NCBI GenBank assembly: GCA_014649355.1
Contig: BMSW01000008.1
Location: 62,001 to 126,000, forward strand
Origin: Streptomyces althioticus
GTDB taxonomy: Bacteria; Actinomycetota; Actinomycetes; Streptomycetales; Streptomycetaceae
Direction: 5' to 3'
DNA: 64,000 bases
Shown: positions 1-9,408 of the stretch, piece after piece
Layout of the letters: every line of letters begins with the position of its first letter
Numbering within the stretch: position 1 is the first letter of the stretch
Translations under genes and position numbers: made by a program
The notes under the pieces: generated by a model
The model's input: only the letters and a program-made list of their open reading frames with translations
What the model was told of the DNA's origin: nothing
The model's database searches: none

Positions 1-417
1 TACTACCGCACCGGCGACATCGGCTCCCGCGACGAGGACGGCTACATCACCTACGTCGGGCGCGCGGACGACGTGTTCAAGGCGTCCGACTACAAGATCA
101 GCCCGTTCGAGCTGGAGAGCGCGCTGCTGGAGCACGAGGCGGTCGCCGAGGCGGCCGTGGTGCCCGCGCCGGACGAGCTGCGGCTGGCCGTGCCGAAGGC
201 GTACGTCGTGCTCGCGGAGGGCTGGGAGCCGGGCCCCGACACGGCGAAGGTCCTCTTCGAGCACTCCCGCGAGGTGCTCGCCCCCTACAAGCGCATCCGC
301 CGCCTGGAGTTCGGCGAGCTGCCCAAGACCGTCTCCGGCAAGATCCGCCGCATCGAACTGCGCGAGGCGACGGCGGCCGGCTCGAACGCCGAGTACCGCG
401 AGGAGGACTTCCGGTGA
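1..417 (+). CDS. Acyl-CoA synthetase (AMP-binding), C-terminal part only
   Basis: Only the last 138 codons are in the window; the reading frame is open from base 1. The visible part begins at the conserved YYRTGD hinge, passes GYITYVGRADDVFK and ends with the C-terminal lid domain and the KTVSGKIRR motif, which carries the lysine used for adenylation. The shape fits acetyl/medium-chain (ACSM-like) acyl-CoA synthetases that activate a carboxylate with ATP and CoA. The stop overlaps the GTG start of the next synthetase by 4 bp, so the two are translationally coupled. The substrate cannot be read from the sequence. Confidence 0.9.
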   Translation, partial: YYRTGDIGSRDEDGYITYVGRADDVFKASDYKISPFELESALLEHEAVAEAAVVPAPDELRLAVPKAYVVLAEGWEPGPDTAKVLFEHSREVLAPYKRIRRLEFGELPKTVSGKIRRIELREATAAGSNAEYREEDFR

Positions 418-2006
418 CCGACCTCTCCTACAGCCACGGCACGGGCGCCACGCCCCTGCTCGGTGACACCATCGGCGCCAACCTGGACCGCGCGGTCGCC
501 GCATGGCCCGACCGCGAGGCCCTGGTCGACGTGGAGTCGGGCCGGCGCTGGACCTACGCCGAATTCGGCGAGCACGTCGACGAGTTGGCGTCCGCACTGC
601 TCAACTCCGGCGTGACCAAGGGTGACCGGGTGGGCATCTGGGCGGTCAACTGCCCCGAGTGGGTGTTCACGCAGTACGCCACCGCCCGCATCGGCGCGGT
701 CATGGTCAACATCAACCCGGCCTACCGCACCCACGAGGTGGAGTACGTCCTCAGGCAGTCCGGCATCCGGCTGCTGATCGCGTCCCTCAGTCACAAGGCG
801 AGCGACTACTGGGCCATGGCGCAGGAAGTCCGCGGACGGTGCCCCGAGCTGCGGGAGGTCGTGTACATCGGCGACCCGAGCTGGGACGCCCTGACCGCCC
901 GTGCCACCCCGGACCCGGTGTGGCCGGAGCTGTCCTGCGACGACCCCGTCAACATCCAGTACACCTCGGGCACCACCGGCTTCCCCAAGGGCGCCACCCT
1001 CTCCCACCACAACATTCTCAACAACGGCTACTTCGTCGGGGAGTTGATCGCCTACAGCGAGCAGGACCGGGTGTGCATCCCCGTGCCCTTCTACCACTGC
1101 TTCGGCATGGTCATGGGCAACCTCGCGGCCACCTCGCACGGCGCCTGCATGGTCATCCCCGCCCCGTCCTTCGACCCGGCGGCCACCCTGCGCGCGGTCG
1201 AGCAGGAGCGCTGCACCTCGCTGTACGGCGTGCCGACGATGTTCATCGCCGAGCTGAACCTCCCCGACTTCGCGTCCTACGACCTCACTTCGCTGCGCAC
1301 CGGGATCATGGCGGGCTCGCCCTGCCCGGTGGAGGTGATGAAGCGGGTGGTCGCCGAGATGCACATGGAGCAGGTCTCCATCTGCTACGGCATGACGGAG
1401 ACCTCCCCGGTGTCCCTCCAGACCCGCGTGGAGGACGACCTGGAGCACCGCACCGGCACCGTCGGCCGCGTCCTGCCGCACATCGAGGTCAAGGTCGTCG
1501 ACCCGGCCACCGGCGTCACCGTCCCGCGCGGCACGTCCGGCGAACTGTGCACCCGGGGCTACAGCGTGATGCTCGGCTACTGGGACGAGCCGGAGAAGAC
1601 CGCCGAGGCGATCGACCGGGGCCGCTGGATGCACACCGGCGACCTGGCGATGATGCGGGACGACGGCTACGTGGAGATCGTCGGCCGCATCAAGGACATG
1701 ATCATCCGGGGCGGCGAGAACATCTACCCGCGCGAGATCGAGGAGTTCCTCTACGCCCACCCGAAGGTCGCGGACGTCCAGGTCGTCGGCGTCCCGCACG
1801 AACGCTACGGCGAGGAGGTCCTGGCCTGCGTCATCCCCCGCGACCCGGCCGACCCGCTCACCCTGGACGAACTGCACGCCTTCTGTGACGGCCGCCTGGC
1901 CCACTACAAGGTCCCGAGCCGCCTGGAACTCCTGGAGACCTTCCCGATGACGGTCTCGGGGAAGGTGCGCAAGATCGAACTCCGTGAGAGGTACGCGACC
2001 GGTTGA
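414..2006 (+). CDS. Acyl-CoA synthetase, FadD/ACSF2-like
   Basis: 530 aa, a full-length AMP-forming ligase. The phosphate-binding loop YTSGTTGFPKG is near residues 183-193, the GMTETSP adenine-binding motif lies mid-protein, the hinge GDLAMMRDDGYVEIVGRIKD follows, and the catalytic lysine is in TVSGKVRK near residue 517. The family activates medium- or long-chain fatty acids to acyl-CoA in the cytoplasm. The GTG start overlaps the previous stop (GTGA). Two different synthetases in one operon suggest use of an organic acid or fatty acid, but no other beta-oxidation gene is adjacent, so the substrate is unknown. Confidence 0.92.
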   Translation: MTDLSYSHGTGATPLLGDTIGANLDRAVAAWPDREALVDVESGRRWTYAEFGEHVDELASALLNSGVTKGDRVGIWAVNCPEWVFTQYATARIGAVMVNINPAYRTHEVEYVLRQSGIRLLIASLSHKASDYWAMAQEVRGRCPELREVVYIGDPSWDALTARATPDPVWPELSCDDPVNIQYTSGTTGFPKGATLSHHNILNNGYFVGELIAYSEQDRVCIPVPFYHCFGMVMGNLAATSHGACMVIPAPSFDPAATLRAVEQERCTSLYGVPTMFIAELNLPDFASYDLTSLRTGIMAGSPCPVEVMKRVVAEMHMEQVSICYGMTETSPVSLQTRVEDDLEHRTGTVGRVLPHIEVKVVDPATGVTVPRGTSGELCTRGYSVMLGYWDEPEKTAEAIDRGRWMHTGDLAMMRDDGYVEIVGRIKDMIIRGGENIYPREIEEFLYAHPKVADVQVVGVPHERYGEEVLACVIPRDPADPLTLDELHAFCDGRLAHYKVPSRLELLETFPMTVSGKVRKIELRERYATG

Positions 2007-2072
2007 GCCCGGCTCGCACCGTGCTCGCGGCTCCTCGCGCCGGTGTCGCTCCTCGCGCCGTAGGATTTGTGC

Positions 2073-2990
2073 ATGTCGGAGCTCAATCTGCGGCGTCTGC
2101 GCTACTTCGTGGCCGTCGCCGACACGCTCAGCTTCAGCCGGGCGGCGCAGGAGCTGCACATCGCCCAGCCCGTGCTCAGCCGGCAGATCGCGCTGCTGGA
2201 ACGGGAACTCGGTGCCACCCTGTTCGACCGCTCGACGCGGGGTACCGACCTGACCCGGGCGGGCCGGGCCATCGCGGAGGACGGACGGCAACTGCTGCGC
2301 TCCGCCGAGGCACTGGAGCGGCGTGCCCGACAGGCCGCCCAGGAGACCGAGCGGCTGGCCATCGGTTTCATGCCGGGCCTGCTGGTCACGCCCATCGTGC
2401 AGGGCCTGCGGCAGTGGCTCGCCGACATTCGGATCGACCTGGTCCGCACGGGCTGGCACGACCAGGTGGAGACGATCCTGGACGGCCGTGTCGACCTCGG
2501 TCTGGTACGCCTTCCCGTTCCGCACCGGGGTCTTCAGGTCGAGCCACTGTTCCAGGAGCAGCGGATCGTCGTCCTGTCCGCCTCGCACCCCCTCGCCGCT
2601 GCCGAGGACCTGAGCGTGTACGCCCTGGCCGAGTACGACCTCCTCCAGTCCCCGGACGCGGCTCCCGAGTGGCGTGAGGCCCGTCTCGCGCGCGGTCTGC
2701 CCGTGCCGGCCGGGGGTGATCATCCGCACGAGGTGGAGATCAAGCTGGAGCGGGTGGCCGCCTCGTCCGGGGTGGCGTTCCTCCCGGTGTCGACGGCCCG
2801 GTTCTACACCCGGACCGACGTCGTCGCGCGCCCGGTGGCGGGGCTGGCGCCGAGCGCCGTCGGCGTGGCCTGGGCCGCCGGGCGCGACTCGGCCGCGCTG
2901 AACCATGCGATCACGCTCGCTCATACCCTGCGGGCATCACTGACGACGGAAAGGGTCTTGGACGGGGCGGCAGCGCCGGACGGACCCTGA
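2073..2990 (+). CDS. LysR family transcriptional regulator
   Basis: 305 aa with a typical LysR layout: a winged HTH at about residues 3-62 (RRLRYFVAVADTLSFSRAAQELHIAQPVLSRQI) and a periplasmic-binding-like effector domain from about residue 90. I chose ATG at 2073 because AGGA at 2062-2065 sits 7 bases upstream; an upstream TTG at 2067 in the same frame has no spacing for this site. It is followed 4 bp later by an SDR gene in the same direction, so they are probably one operon. This is unusual, since LysR genes usually face their target. Confidence 0.9.
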   Translation: MSELNLRRLRYFVAVADTLSFSRAAQELHIAQPVLSRQIALLERELGATLFDRSTRGTDLTRAGRAIAEDGRQLLRSAEALERRARQAAQETERLAIGFMPGLLVTPIVQGLRQWLADIRIDLVRTGWHDQVETILDGRVDLGLVRLPVPHRGLQVEPLFQEQRIVVLSASHPLAAAEDLSVYALAEYDLLQSPDAAPEWREARLARGLPVPAGGDHPHEVEIKLERVAASSGVAFLPVSTARFYTRTDVVARPVAGLAPSAVGVAWAAGRDSAALNHAITLAHTLRASLTTERVLDGAAAPDGP

Positions 2991-2994
2991 ACGC

Positions 2995-3717
2995 ATGACC
3001 ATCAACTCTTCCTCCCGCATCGTCGTCCTCGGTGGAACCAGCGGCATCGGCCTCGCCGTCGCCCGGCGCGCCGCCGACGCAGGAGCGACGGTGACCATCG
3101 CATCGAGCCGGGCCACGTCGGTCGAGCGCGCCCTCGCGCAGCTTCCGGCCGGCGTCGTCGGACGGGCCGTGGACGCGAGCTCCGGCGACGCGGTCGCGGC
3201 CCTCTTCGACGAGATCGGCACGTTCGACCACCTCGCCTACACCGCCGGTGAGAACCTCACCGGCCTTCCCCTCACCGACTACACGGTCGACCGGGCGAGC
3301 GAGTTCTTCGCCCTGCGCCTGTTCCATGCGCTCGAGGCCGTCCGGCTGGCCGTGCCGCATCTCGCACCGGGCGGGTCCGTCACCCTGACCAGCGGCACGG
3401 CGGCCTTCAAGGGCGGCCCCGGATGGACCCTGGGGGCCGCGGTCTCCGGCGCGGTGGTGTCCGCCGCCCGCAGTCTCGCCGTGGAACTGGCGCCGGTGCG
3501 GGTGAACGCCGTGGCGCCCGGGGTCGTGCGCTCGCCGCTGTGGTCGGGGATGAGCGAGGCGGACCGGGAGGACATGTACGCCGGTCTCGCCGCGTCCCTG
3601 CCCCTGGGCCGTGTGGCGGAGCCGGACGACGTGGCCAAGGCGTTCCTCGCCCTCATGGACCAGGACTATGTGACCGGCACGGTGTCGGTCGTCGACGGCG
3701 GCACCCTCGCCGCCTGA
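2995..3717 (+). CDS. SDR-fold protein lacking the YxxxK catalytic pair
   Basis: 240 aa. The N-terminus has a clear dinucleotide-binding TGxxxGIG-type motif (GGTSGIGLAVA) and the C-terminus has the classical VNAVAPGVVRSPLW and VVDGG segments, so the Rossmann fold is intact. At the place of the active-site YxxxK the sequence reads GAAVS just before GAVVSAARSLAVELAP: tyrosine is glycine and lysine is serine. The upstream Ser (TSGTA) remains. It is therefore an atypical SDR that may bind NAD(P) without normal oxidoreductase chemistry. It follows the LysR gene by 4 bp and is likely cotranscribed with it. Confidence 0.85.
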   Translation: MTINSSSRIVVLGGTSGIGLAVARRAADAGATVTIASSRATSVERALAQLPAGVVGRAVDASSGDAVAALFDEIGTFDHLAYTAGENLTGLPLTDYTVDRASEFFALRLFHALEAVRLAVPHLAPGGSVTLTSGTAAFKGGPGWTLGAAVSGAVVSAARSLAVELAPVRVNAVAPGVVRSPLWSGMSEADREDMYAGLAASLPLGRVAEPDDVAKAFLALMDQDYVTGTVSVVDGGTLAA

Positions 3718-3766
3718 GGGCGAGGGACGTCCGGGACGACCCGGCCCGGGTGCCGGCACGCGGCGC

Positions 3767-4771
3767 TCAGCGGTCCACCGTCCTGCGGAAGACCTGCCGG
3801 GAGCCGCCCTCCGGGCCCGGGGCGGCGGGCTCGGCGGGGGTGAAGCCGAGGCGTTCGTAGAAGACGCGGGCGCCGCTGACCTCGGCGCCGGGGTGATCCG
3901 GCCCGAAGGTGACCACCTCGATCTCGCCGGGGCCGCGCACCCAGCGGCGTACCGCCTCCTCCATCAGCGCGCGGCCGACGCCCGTGCCGCGGGCCCGGCG
4001 GGAGACGACGAGCCAGTGCACGTGGTACGTCGGCGCCTCGGCCCCGAAGAGCAGCCCGCCGAGCAGGTCCGGTCCGGAGGACGGGGCGACCAACGCCATG
4101 GACGCGGCGATGTGCTGGCGTACCGCGTCGTGGAAACCGGGGTCCTCGACCATGGGCCCGAACCACTGCTCCACCTGCGCCGCCAGACCGAGGAATCCCG
4201 GAAGGTCGTGCGCGCGTGCCGGCCTCACGGTCATCGGGACGGACCGCCACGTCTCCTCGCCGCGCGGCAGTTCCAGGCGCATGCACACCCGCCGCCAGCG
4301 GTCGAGGCCGTGGGCCGCCTCCTCGGCGCGGATGCGGCACAGCCCCGGGGTGAGTTCGTGCTCGCTCAGGGTGCGAAAGCCCAGACGTGCGTAGTACGGG
4401 GCGTTCCACGGGACCTCGGCGAACGTGGTGAGGGTGAGGGCGGGCAGGCCCTCCTCGCGGGCCCGGTGCGCGGCGTGCGCGAGCAAGGCGCGGCCCACGC
4501 CCCGGCGGGCGGCTCTCGGGTGGACGGAGACCTGTTCGACGTGGAGGACGCCGTCGACCGGCTCGGCGGTCAAGTACGCCACGGGACGGTCCTCCTCGTC
4601 CGCCGCGACCCAGCAGCGCCCGGACCTCCGGTAGCGCTCCAGCACGTCCAGGGCGGGCGGGTCGTCGTCGGCGATCTCGGGCATGCCCAGGTCGCGGAAC
4701 GGCGCGCCGGCGGCCCGTTCGACGTCCTGGAGGGCGGGCAGGTCACCCGGGGCGGCGGGGCGGATGCGCAT
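3767..4771 (-). CDS. Tandem GNAT acetyltransferase
   Basis: 334 aa made of two GNAT domains. The first covers about residues 1-150, with acetyl-CoA loop HPRAARRGVGRALLAHAA. The second covers about 180-330, with loop SRRARGTGVGRALMEEAV. Both keep the V-[RQ]-x-x-G-x-G/A pattern that holds the CoA pyrophosphate. Double GNATs of this kind occur in other Streptomyces proteins such as mycothiol synthase, but I see no specific signature here. It converges with the upstream SDR gene, and a small hairpin (CCGGG-ACGA-CCCGG, 3731-3744) lies between them. The substrate is unknown. Confidence 0.88.
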   Translation of the reverse strand: MRIRPAAPGDLPALQDVERAAGAPFRDLGMPEIADDDPPALDVLERYRRSGRCWVAADEEDRPVAYLTAEPVDGVLHVEQVSVHPRAARRGVGRALLAHAAHRAREEGLPALTLTTFAEVPWNAPYYARLGFRTLSEHELTPGLCRIRAEEAAHGLDRWRRVCMRLELPRGEETWRSVPMTVRPARAHDLPGFLGLAAQVEQWFGPMVEDPGFHDAVRQHIAASMALVAPSSGPDLLGGLLFGAEAPTYHVHWLVVSRRARGTGVGRALMEEAVRRWVRGPGEIEVVTFGPDHPGAEVSGARVFYERLGFTPAEPAAPGPEGGSRQVFRRTVDR

Positions 4772-4814
4772 CCGACGAGTATGGGACGCACCCGCCGCAC
4801 GCGTCGCGGGAGTT

Positions 4815-5489
4815 TCAGGCCGCGTCCGCGTCCAGCGCCCTCGCCGGGGCGTTCTCGGGGCGGGCGGCGCCCGAGGGTTCGAGGACGAACAGCGGCACGT
4901 CCAGGGCGTCGGCGCGGGCGCGGGCCTCGGCGCTGTAGCCGGAGAGGGAGAAGTACAGGCAGGCCGCGGACTCCGTCATGGCGGTCAGCCACAGGCACTC
5001 CACGTCCCGCGGGGTCGCGCGCCGCGCCGACGGGTCGAGCTGCGCCAGCACGCCCCGGCCGGCCAGTCCGATGCCGGACGTCGGCCGCTGGTCCGCGCGC
5101 CGGATGTCGTCGTGGCCGAGACGGCGCAGATACAGCACGGTGGCCGTGACCGCGTCGCGCGCCGTGCGGATCGGCACGGTGGGCGCGGAGGGCCGCGCCG
5201 GCCCTCCGGCGGCCGGCGCCTCGGCCCGCTCGACCGTGACCGGGATGCGCAGCACCGTCCCGCAGGGGCAGCCCAGTTCGGGGTGCGGCCACTCGCCGTG
5301 CGCGCCGCAGCTGCCGCAGCGCACCGTCACCCACTCCTCGCGCCAGGAGCGCTCCCCGACGGCGGCCGGCACCCTGTCCGGGTCCAGCGGCGCGGCGACG
5401 GGCGCACCGCAGGCGCAGGGGTACGCCGGGGCCGTGTAGCGGTGCGAGCGCCGGCAGTCGGGGCAGCGCACCGGGAGGCTCTCGGACAT
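4815..5489 (-). CDS. Zinc-ribbon protein with degenerate Mrr/restriction-endonuclease-like domain
   Basis: 224 aa from an ATG preceded by GGGAG at good spacing. The N-terminal half has three cysteine clusters (CPDC...CACG, CGSC, CPCG) that look like zinc ribbons. The C-terminal half (about residues 110-205) resembles the Mrr-type endonuclease fold: DDIRRADQRPTSGIGLAGRGVLAQLDP, then a helix (LWLTAMTESAACLYFSLSGYSAEA) and VPLFVLE. Active Mrr enzymes carry D...QxK at this place; here the segment reads AQLD without the lysine, so nuclease activity is doubtful. It is divergent from gcl and shares its upstream region. Function unknown. Confidence 0.75.
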   Translation of the reverse strand: MSESLPVRCPDCRRSHRYTAPAYPCACGAPVAAPLDPDRVPAAVGERSWREEWVTVRCGSCGAHGEWPHPELGCPCGTVLRIPVTVERAEAPAAGGPARPSAPTVPIRTARDAVTATVLYLRRLGHDDIRRADQRPTSGIGLAGRGVLAQLDPSARRATPRDVECLWLTAMTESAACLYFSLSGYSAEARARADALDVPLFVLEPSGAARPENAPARALDADAA

Positions 5490-5568
5490 GGGGCCACTCC
5501 CGTACAGATCTCGAGGCGGGTCCATCGTCCTCCTCTCCGCCGCCGATGTCCCGTACTTGAGCCCGCTC

Positions 5569-5598
5569 TTGACGGCCTCCGTCCACCGCTTCTACATT
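5569..5598 (+). promoter_or_regulatory. gcl promoter (-35/-10)
   Basis: TTGACG at 5569-5574 and TACATT at 5593-5598 with an 18-bp spacer match the housekeeping sigma consensus. The first operator box begins 3 bases after the -10, so it would cover the transcription start. Confidence 0.65.
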
Positions 5599-5600
5599 CA

Positions 5601-5636
5601 TTCCAGATAGCAGAAAGAATATTCCGCTGTACGGAA
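5601..5636 (+). promoter_or_regulatory. Tandem 15-bp operator upstream of gcl (candidate AllR boxes)
   Basis: Box 1 TTCCAGATAGCAGAA (5601-5615) and box 2 TTCCGCTGTACGGAA (5622-5636, a near-perfect palindrome) start 21 bp apart, i.e. two helical turns. The same pair, nearly letter for letter, lies upstream of hyi on the other strand, and related pairs lie at aceB and allR/allB. Assignment to AllR is inferred from the set of genes. Confidence 0.75.
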
Positions 5637-5703
5637 AACGGAAGCGGCTCACCGCGGGGCGCGACGGGCGTGCGAATCCGAGAAGCCGAAGCAGGAGTAC
5701 TCC

Positions 5704-7488
<1,785 letters not shown>

Positions 7489-7493
7489 CCACA

Positions 7494-7538
7494 GCGAGGG
7501 CGGGGGCGGGGGCATGGGCACCCCGCCCCCGCCCTCGC
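7494..7538. terminator. Strong hairpin terminator after gcl
   Basis: An 18-bp perfect inverted repeat (arms 7494-7511 and 7521-7538, arm GCGAGGGCGGGGGCGGGG) with a 9-base loop begins 5 bases after the gcl stop. No T-run follows, as is common in Streptomyces. It can act on both strands. Confidence 0.85.
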
Positions 7539-7758
7539 GCCGGTGCCGGCTCACCACCGCGCCGGGCGCCGGGGTCACGTCGGCGGCCGCGCAGAAGTCC
7601 TCGAGGGCGATGGGCCCGCGAGCCGTGCCGTCGTCCCACCGGGACGGGCGGGCGGAACACGTCCACGCGAACTCGCAGGAGCGTCAGCCCCTCGACTCGC
7701 TTCATCCGGTGCTGGTCACCCGGTGCACCCGCCCCGGACAGCGGGTGCGGTCCCGGGC

Positions 7759-8466
7759 TCAGTCGCCCCCGCCGCCGCAACCCCCGCCGCCTCCGCAACC
7801 GCCCCCGCTTCCGCCCCCGCAGAACTCGCCGCCGCAGTAGTGGGGGCCCGTGTAGCCGCCGGCGGAGCCGCCGGAGGTCGGGATAAAGTGGCGCAGGGAG
7901 CGTTTGTGGCGGAGGCGGACGCGGGGGGTGAGGCCCGTCCGGAGGGCGAAGCGGGGGACGGCGACGCGGAGGGCCGCCTGGCCGTGCAGGGCGACGGCCA
8001 GGAGTTGCTCCTCGTCGGAGAGGCCGTCCCGGCTCGCCGGGACGGGACACGCGGTACGCAGCACCTCCAGGCGACGGCGCGCCGCCCGCGTCGTGCCCAG
8101 CGCCGGCGGACTCACCATGCCTGTCTCCGCCAGCCCGGTCCTCAGCGTGGCCACCGCCCACCGGACGTCCGGGTCGCGCAGCAACTCCCGTACGTGGCAC
8201 GGCCCGTGCAGCCTTCGGTACACCGCGCTCTCCAGGTACGGCACCCTCAGCTCCGCCGGGACGTCGAGGTCATCGTCCTGCGTCGGGAGGGGCGGCAGCG
8301 CGCGCCCCGCCTCGTTGTCGACCGCCACCACCGTGTTCCGTGCGCCGGGCTCGACCGCGCCGCGCAGATGCAGGGCGACGACGGCCACGACGACCGCGGC
8401 GCGCGGCCCCCCGGCCAGCAGAGCGAGTTCGTGCGGCGTCTCCCGGGCGCGCTCGGTCTCGGCCAT
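7759..8466 (-). CDS. TIGR04222-type protein with Cys/Gly-rich tail
   Basis: 235 aa. I started it at ATG 8466 (MAETERARETPHELALLAGG), with GAGGGGG about 9 bases upstream; the frame stays open further upstream but that part looks non-coding. ELALLAGGPRAAVVVAVVALHLRGAV matches the start of the TIGR04222 domain found in actinobacterial proteins that end in Cys-Gly repeats. The last 30 residues read YCGGEFCGGGSGGGCGGGGG and so on. Unlike many relatives no clear N-terminal membrane helix is seen, so it may be a shortened version. The function of the family is not known. Confidence 0.8.
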   Translation of the reverse strand: MAETERARETPHELALLAGGPRAAVVVAVVALHLRGAVEPGARNTVVAVDNEAGRALPPLPTQDDDLDVPAELRVPYLESAVYRRLHGPCHVRELLRDPDVRWAVATLRTGLAETGMVSPPALGTTRAARRRLEVLRTACPVPASRDGLSDEEQLLAVALHGQAALRVAVPRFALRTGLTPRVRLRHKRSLRHFIPTSGGSAGGYTGPHYCGGEFCGGGSGGGCGGGGGCGGGGD

Positions 8467-8594
8467 GGCAGGACACCCCCTCGGACAGGGGCCCGCCGCC
8501 CCCGTGCCGGCGGGCCCCGTGTGCGGGGATGATTCCCGCGCGCGGAGCCCGCCGAAGCCTCGGGAGGCCGTGTTCAGAGGTTCATTTGAGGGTG

Positions 8595-8611
8595 CCGTAG
8601 GCGCCCTACGG
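8595..8611 (-). terminator. Small hairpin between two minus-strand genes
   Basis: CCGTAGG-CGC-CCTACGG forms a 7-bp stem just after the stop of the 78-aa gene. Probably a weak terminator or attenuator before the CG-tailed gene. Confidence 0.45.
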
Positions 8612-8632
8612 ACGGTGCCGTAGAGGACGCGC

Positions 8633-8869
8633 TCACGACTGGTGGTGTTCGTGCAGTCCCGGCCAGTCGTCCGGGCCGCCGCCCTGCCACTCGATGAAGT
8701 CCGTGTCCTCGACGTCGGTGACGTACAGGTCGGCCAGGCGCAGGATCTCGCCCACGTCGTCGCTGTGCGTGGCGACGCCCAGCGTCTCGTCGTCGGAGGT
8801 GACCCGCCGGGAGCCGTCCAGGGCCGGCGCGTGGACCACGATGTGCGGATGCTCCGTCGGATGTGCCAT
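8633..8869 (-). CDS. Small acidic hypothetical protein, 78 aa
   Basis: 78 aa starting MAHPTEHPHIVVHAPALDGSRRV. It is rich in Asp/Glu and His (DDETLGVATHSDDVGEILRLADLYVTDVEDTDFIEWQGGGPDDW). I know of no function. The pattern of a short beta strand, a helix around GEILRLADLY and an acidic C-terminus suggests one small folded domain. It precedes the CG-tailed TIGR04222 protein on the same strand, separated by a small hairpin, and its upstream end lies about 50 bp from a MITE. Third-position GC is high, supporting real coding. Confidence 0.72.
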   Translation of the reverse strand: MAHPTEHPHIVVHAPALDGSRRVTSDDETLGVATHSDDVGEILRLADLYVTDVEDTDFIEWQGGGPDDWPGLHEHHQS

Positions 8870-8921
8870 GCCCCCAGGCTGCTGCGGTCCGGGCGGATCC
8901 GCACGCCGGGGGCCGGGAGGG

Positions 8922-9145
8922 CTAGGGCCTTTCGTTCGGATCACCCCGGCGTCGCGGGGTCTGGCACGCACTCCCCCACTGCCCTGAACGGGCGTGGGGG
9001 TGCCCCCAGCGGCGTTGTCGTCGGTTGCCAACGCTCCGCGTTGACGCCCTCCTCCGCCTTGCAGCTGCACGCACCAGACCCCGCTCGGGTCGGCCAAAGA
9101 CGCACCGCGTCTCACAACCGGCCTGATCCGAACGAAAGGCCCTAG
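8922..9145. mobile_element. MITE with perfect 22-bp terminal inverted repeats
   Basis: The ends 8922-8943 and 9124-9145 are exact reverse complements over 22 bp, containing the core GGGCCTTTCGTTCGGATCA. Both ends carry CTAG, which may be an IS5-type target duplication. An inner inverted repeat (GGGGTCTGG near 8956 and CCAGACCCC near 9074) makes a second stem. The 224-bp element has no transposase. From memory, this sequence type recurs in many Streptomyces genomes, which fits mobilisation in trans by an IS5-family enzyme. Confidence 0.85.
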
Positions 9146-9408
9146 GGACCGCGGCGGCGGCGACGGCCGCGGGGCGTCTCCCCTCAGGTCGTAGGAGACG
9201 GACCGCGGCGTTCACCACCGCACTGGCTCGCACGCCGCCGCGGCGCCCTCGCCCCGCCCGCGTCCCGCGGACGTCGTACGGCCACCCCTCATCCGGGCCG
9301 TGCGGCGTCGCGGTGCGGGCCGTGGGTTCCGGGCGGCGCCGCCGCCTTGGGCGCGACGGGACTGATGTCGGCGCCGGCGCCGCCCGGGGTCTCAGGGGAA
9401 CAGCGGGG
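9146..9408. other. Non-coding stretch between MITE and glxR
   Basis: About 260 bp of very GC-rich sequence with several short palindromes (for example GGCGCCGGCGCC near 9383). I see no supported gene or promoter. It probably holds the end of the glxR transcript. Confidence 0.5.

Noticed and set aside
285..2924. An 879-codon minus-strand open frame across the second acyl-CoA synthetase and the LysR gene
   Set aside because: Antisense shadow spanning two well-supported genes on the other strand; no recognisable motif.
7759..7840. A GC-rich short-period repeat
   Set aside because: It is explained by the Cys/Gly-rich coding tail of the TIGR04222 protein and is not a separate repeat element.
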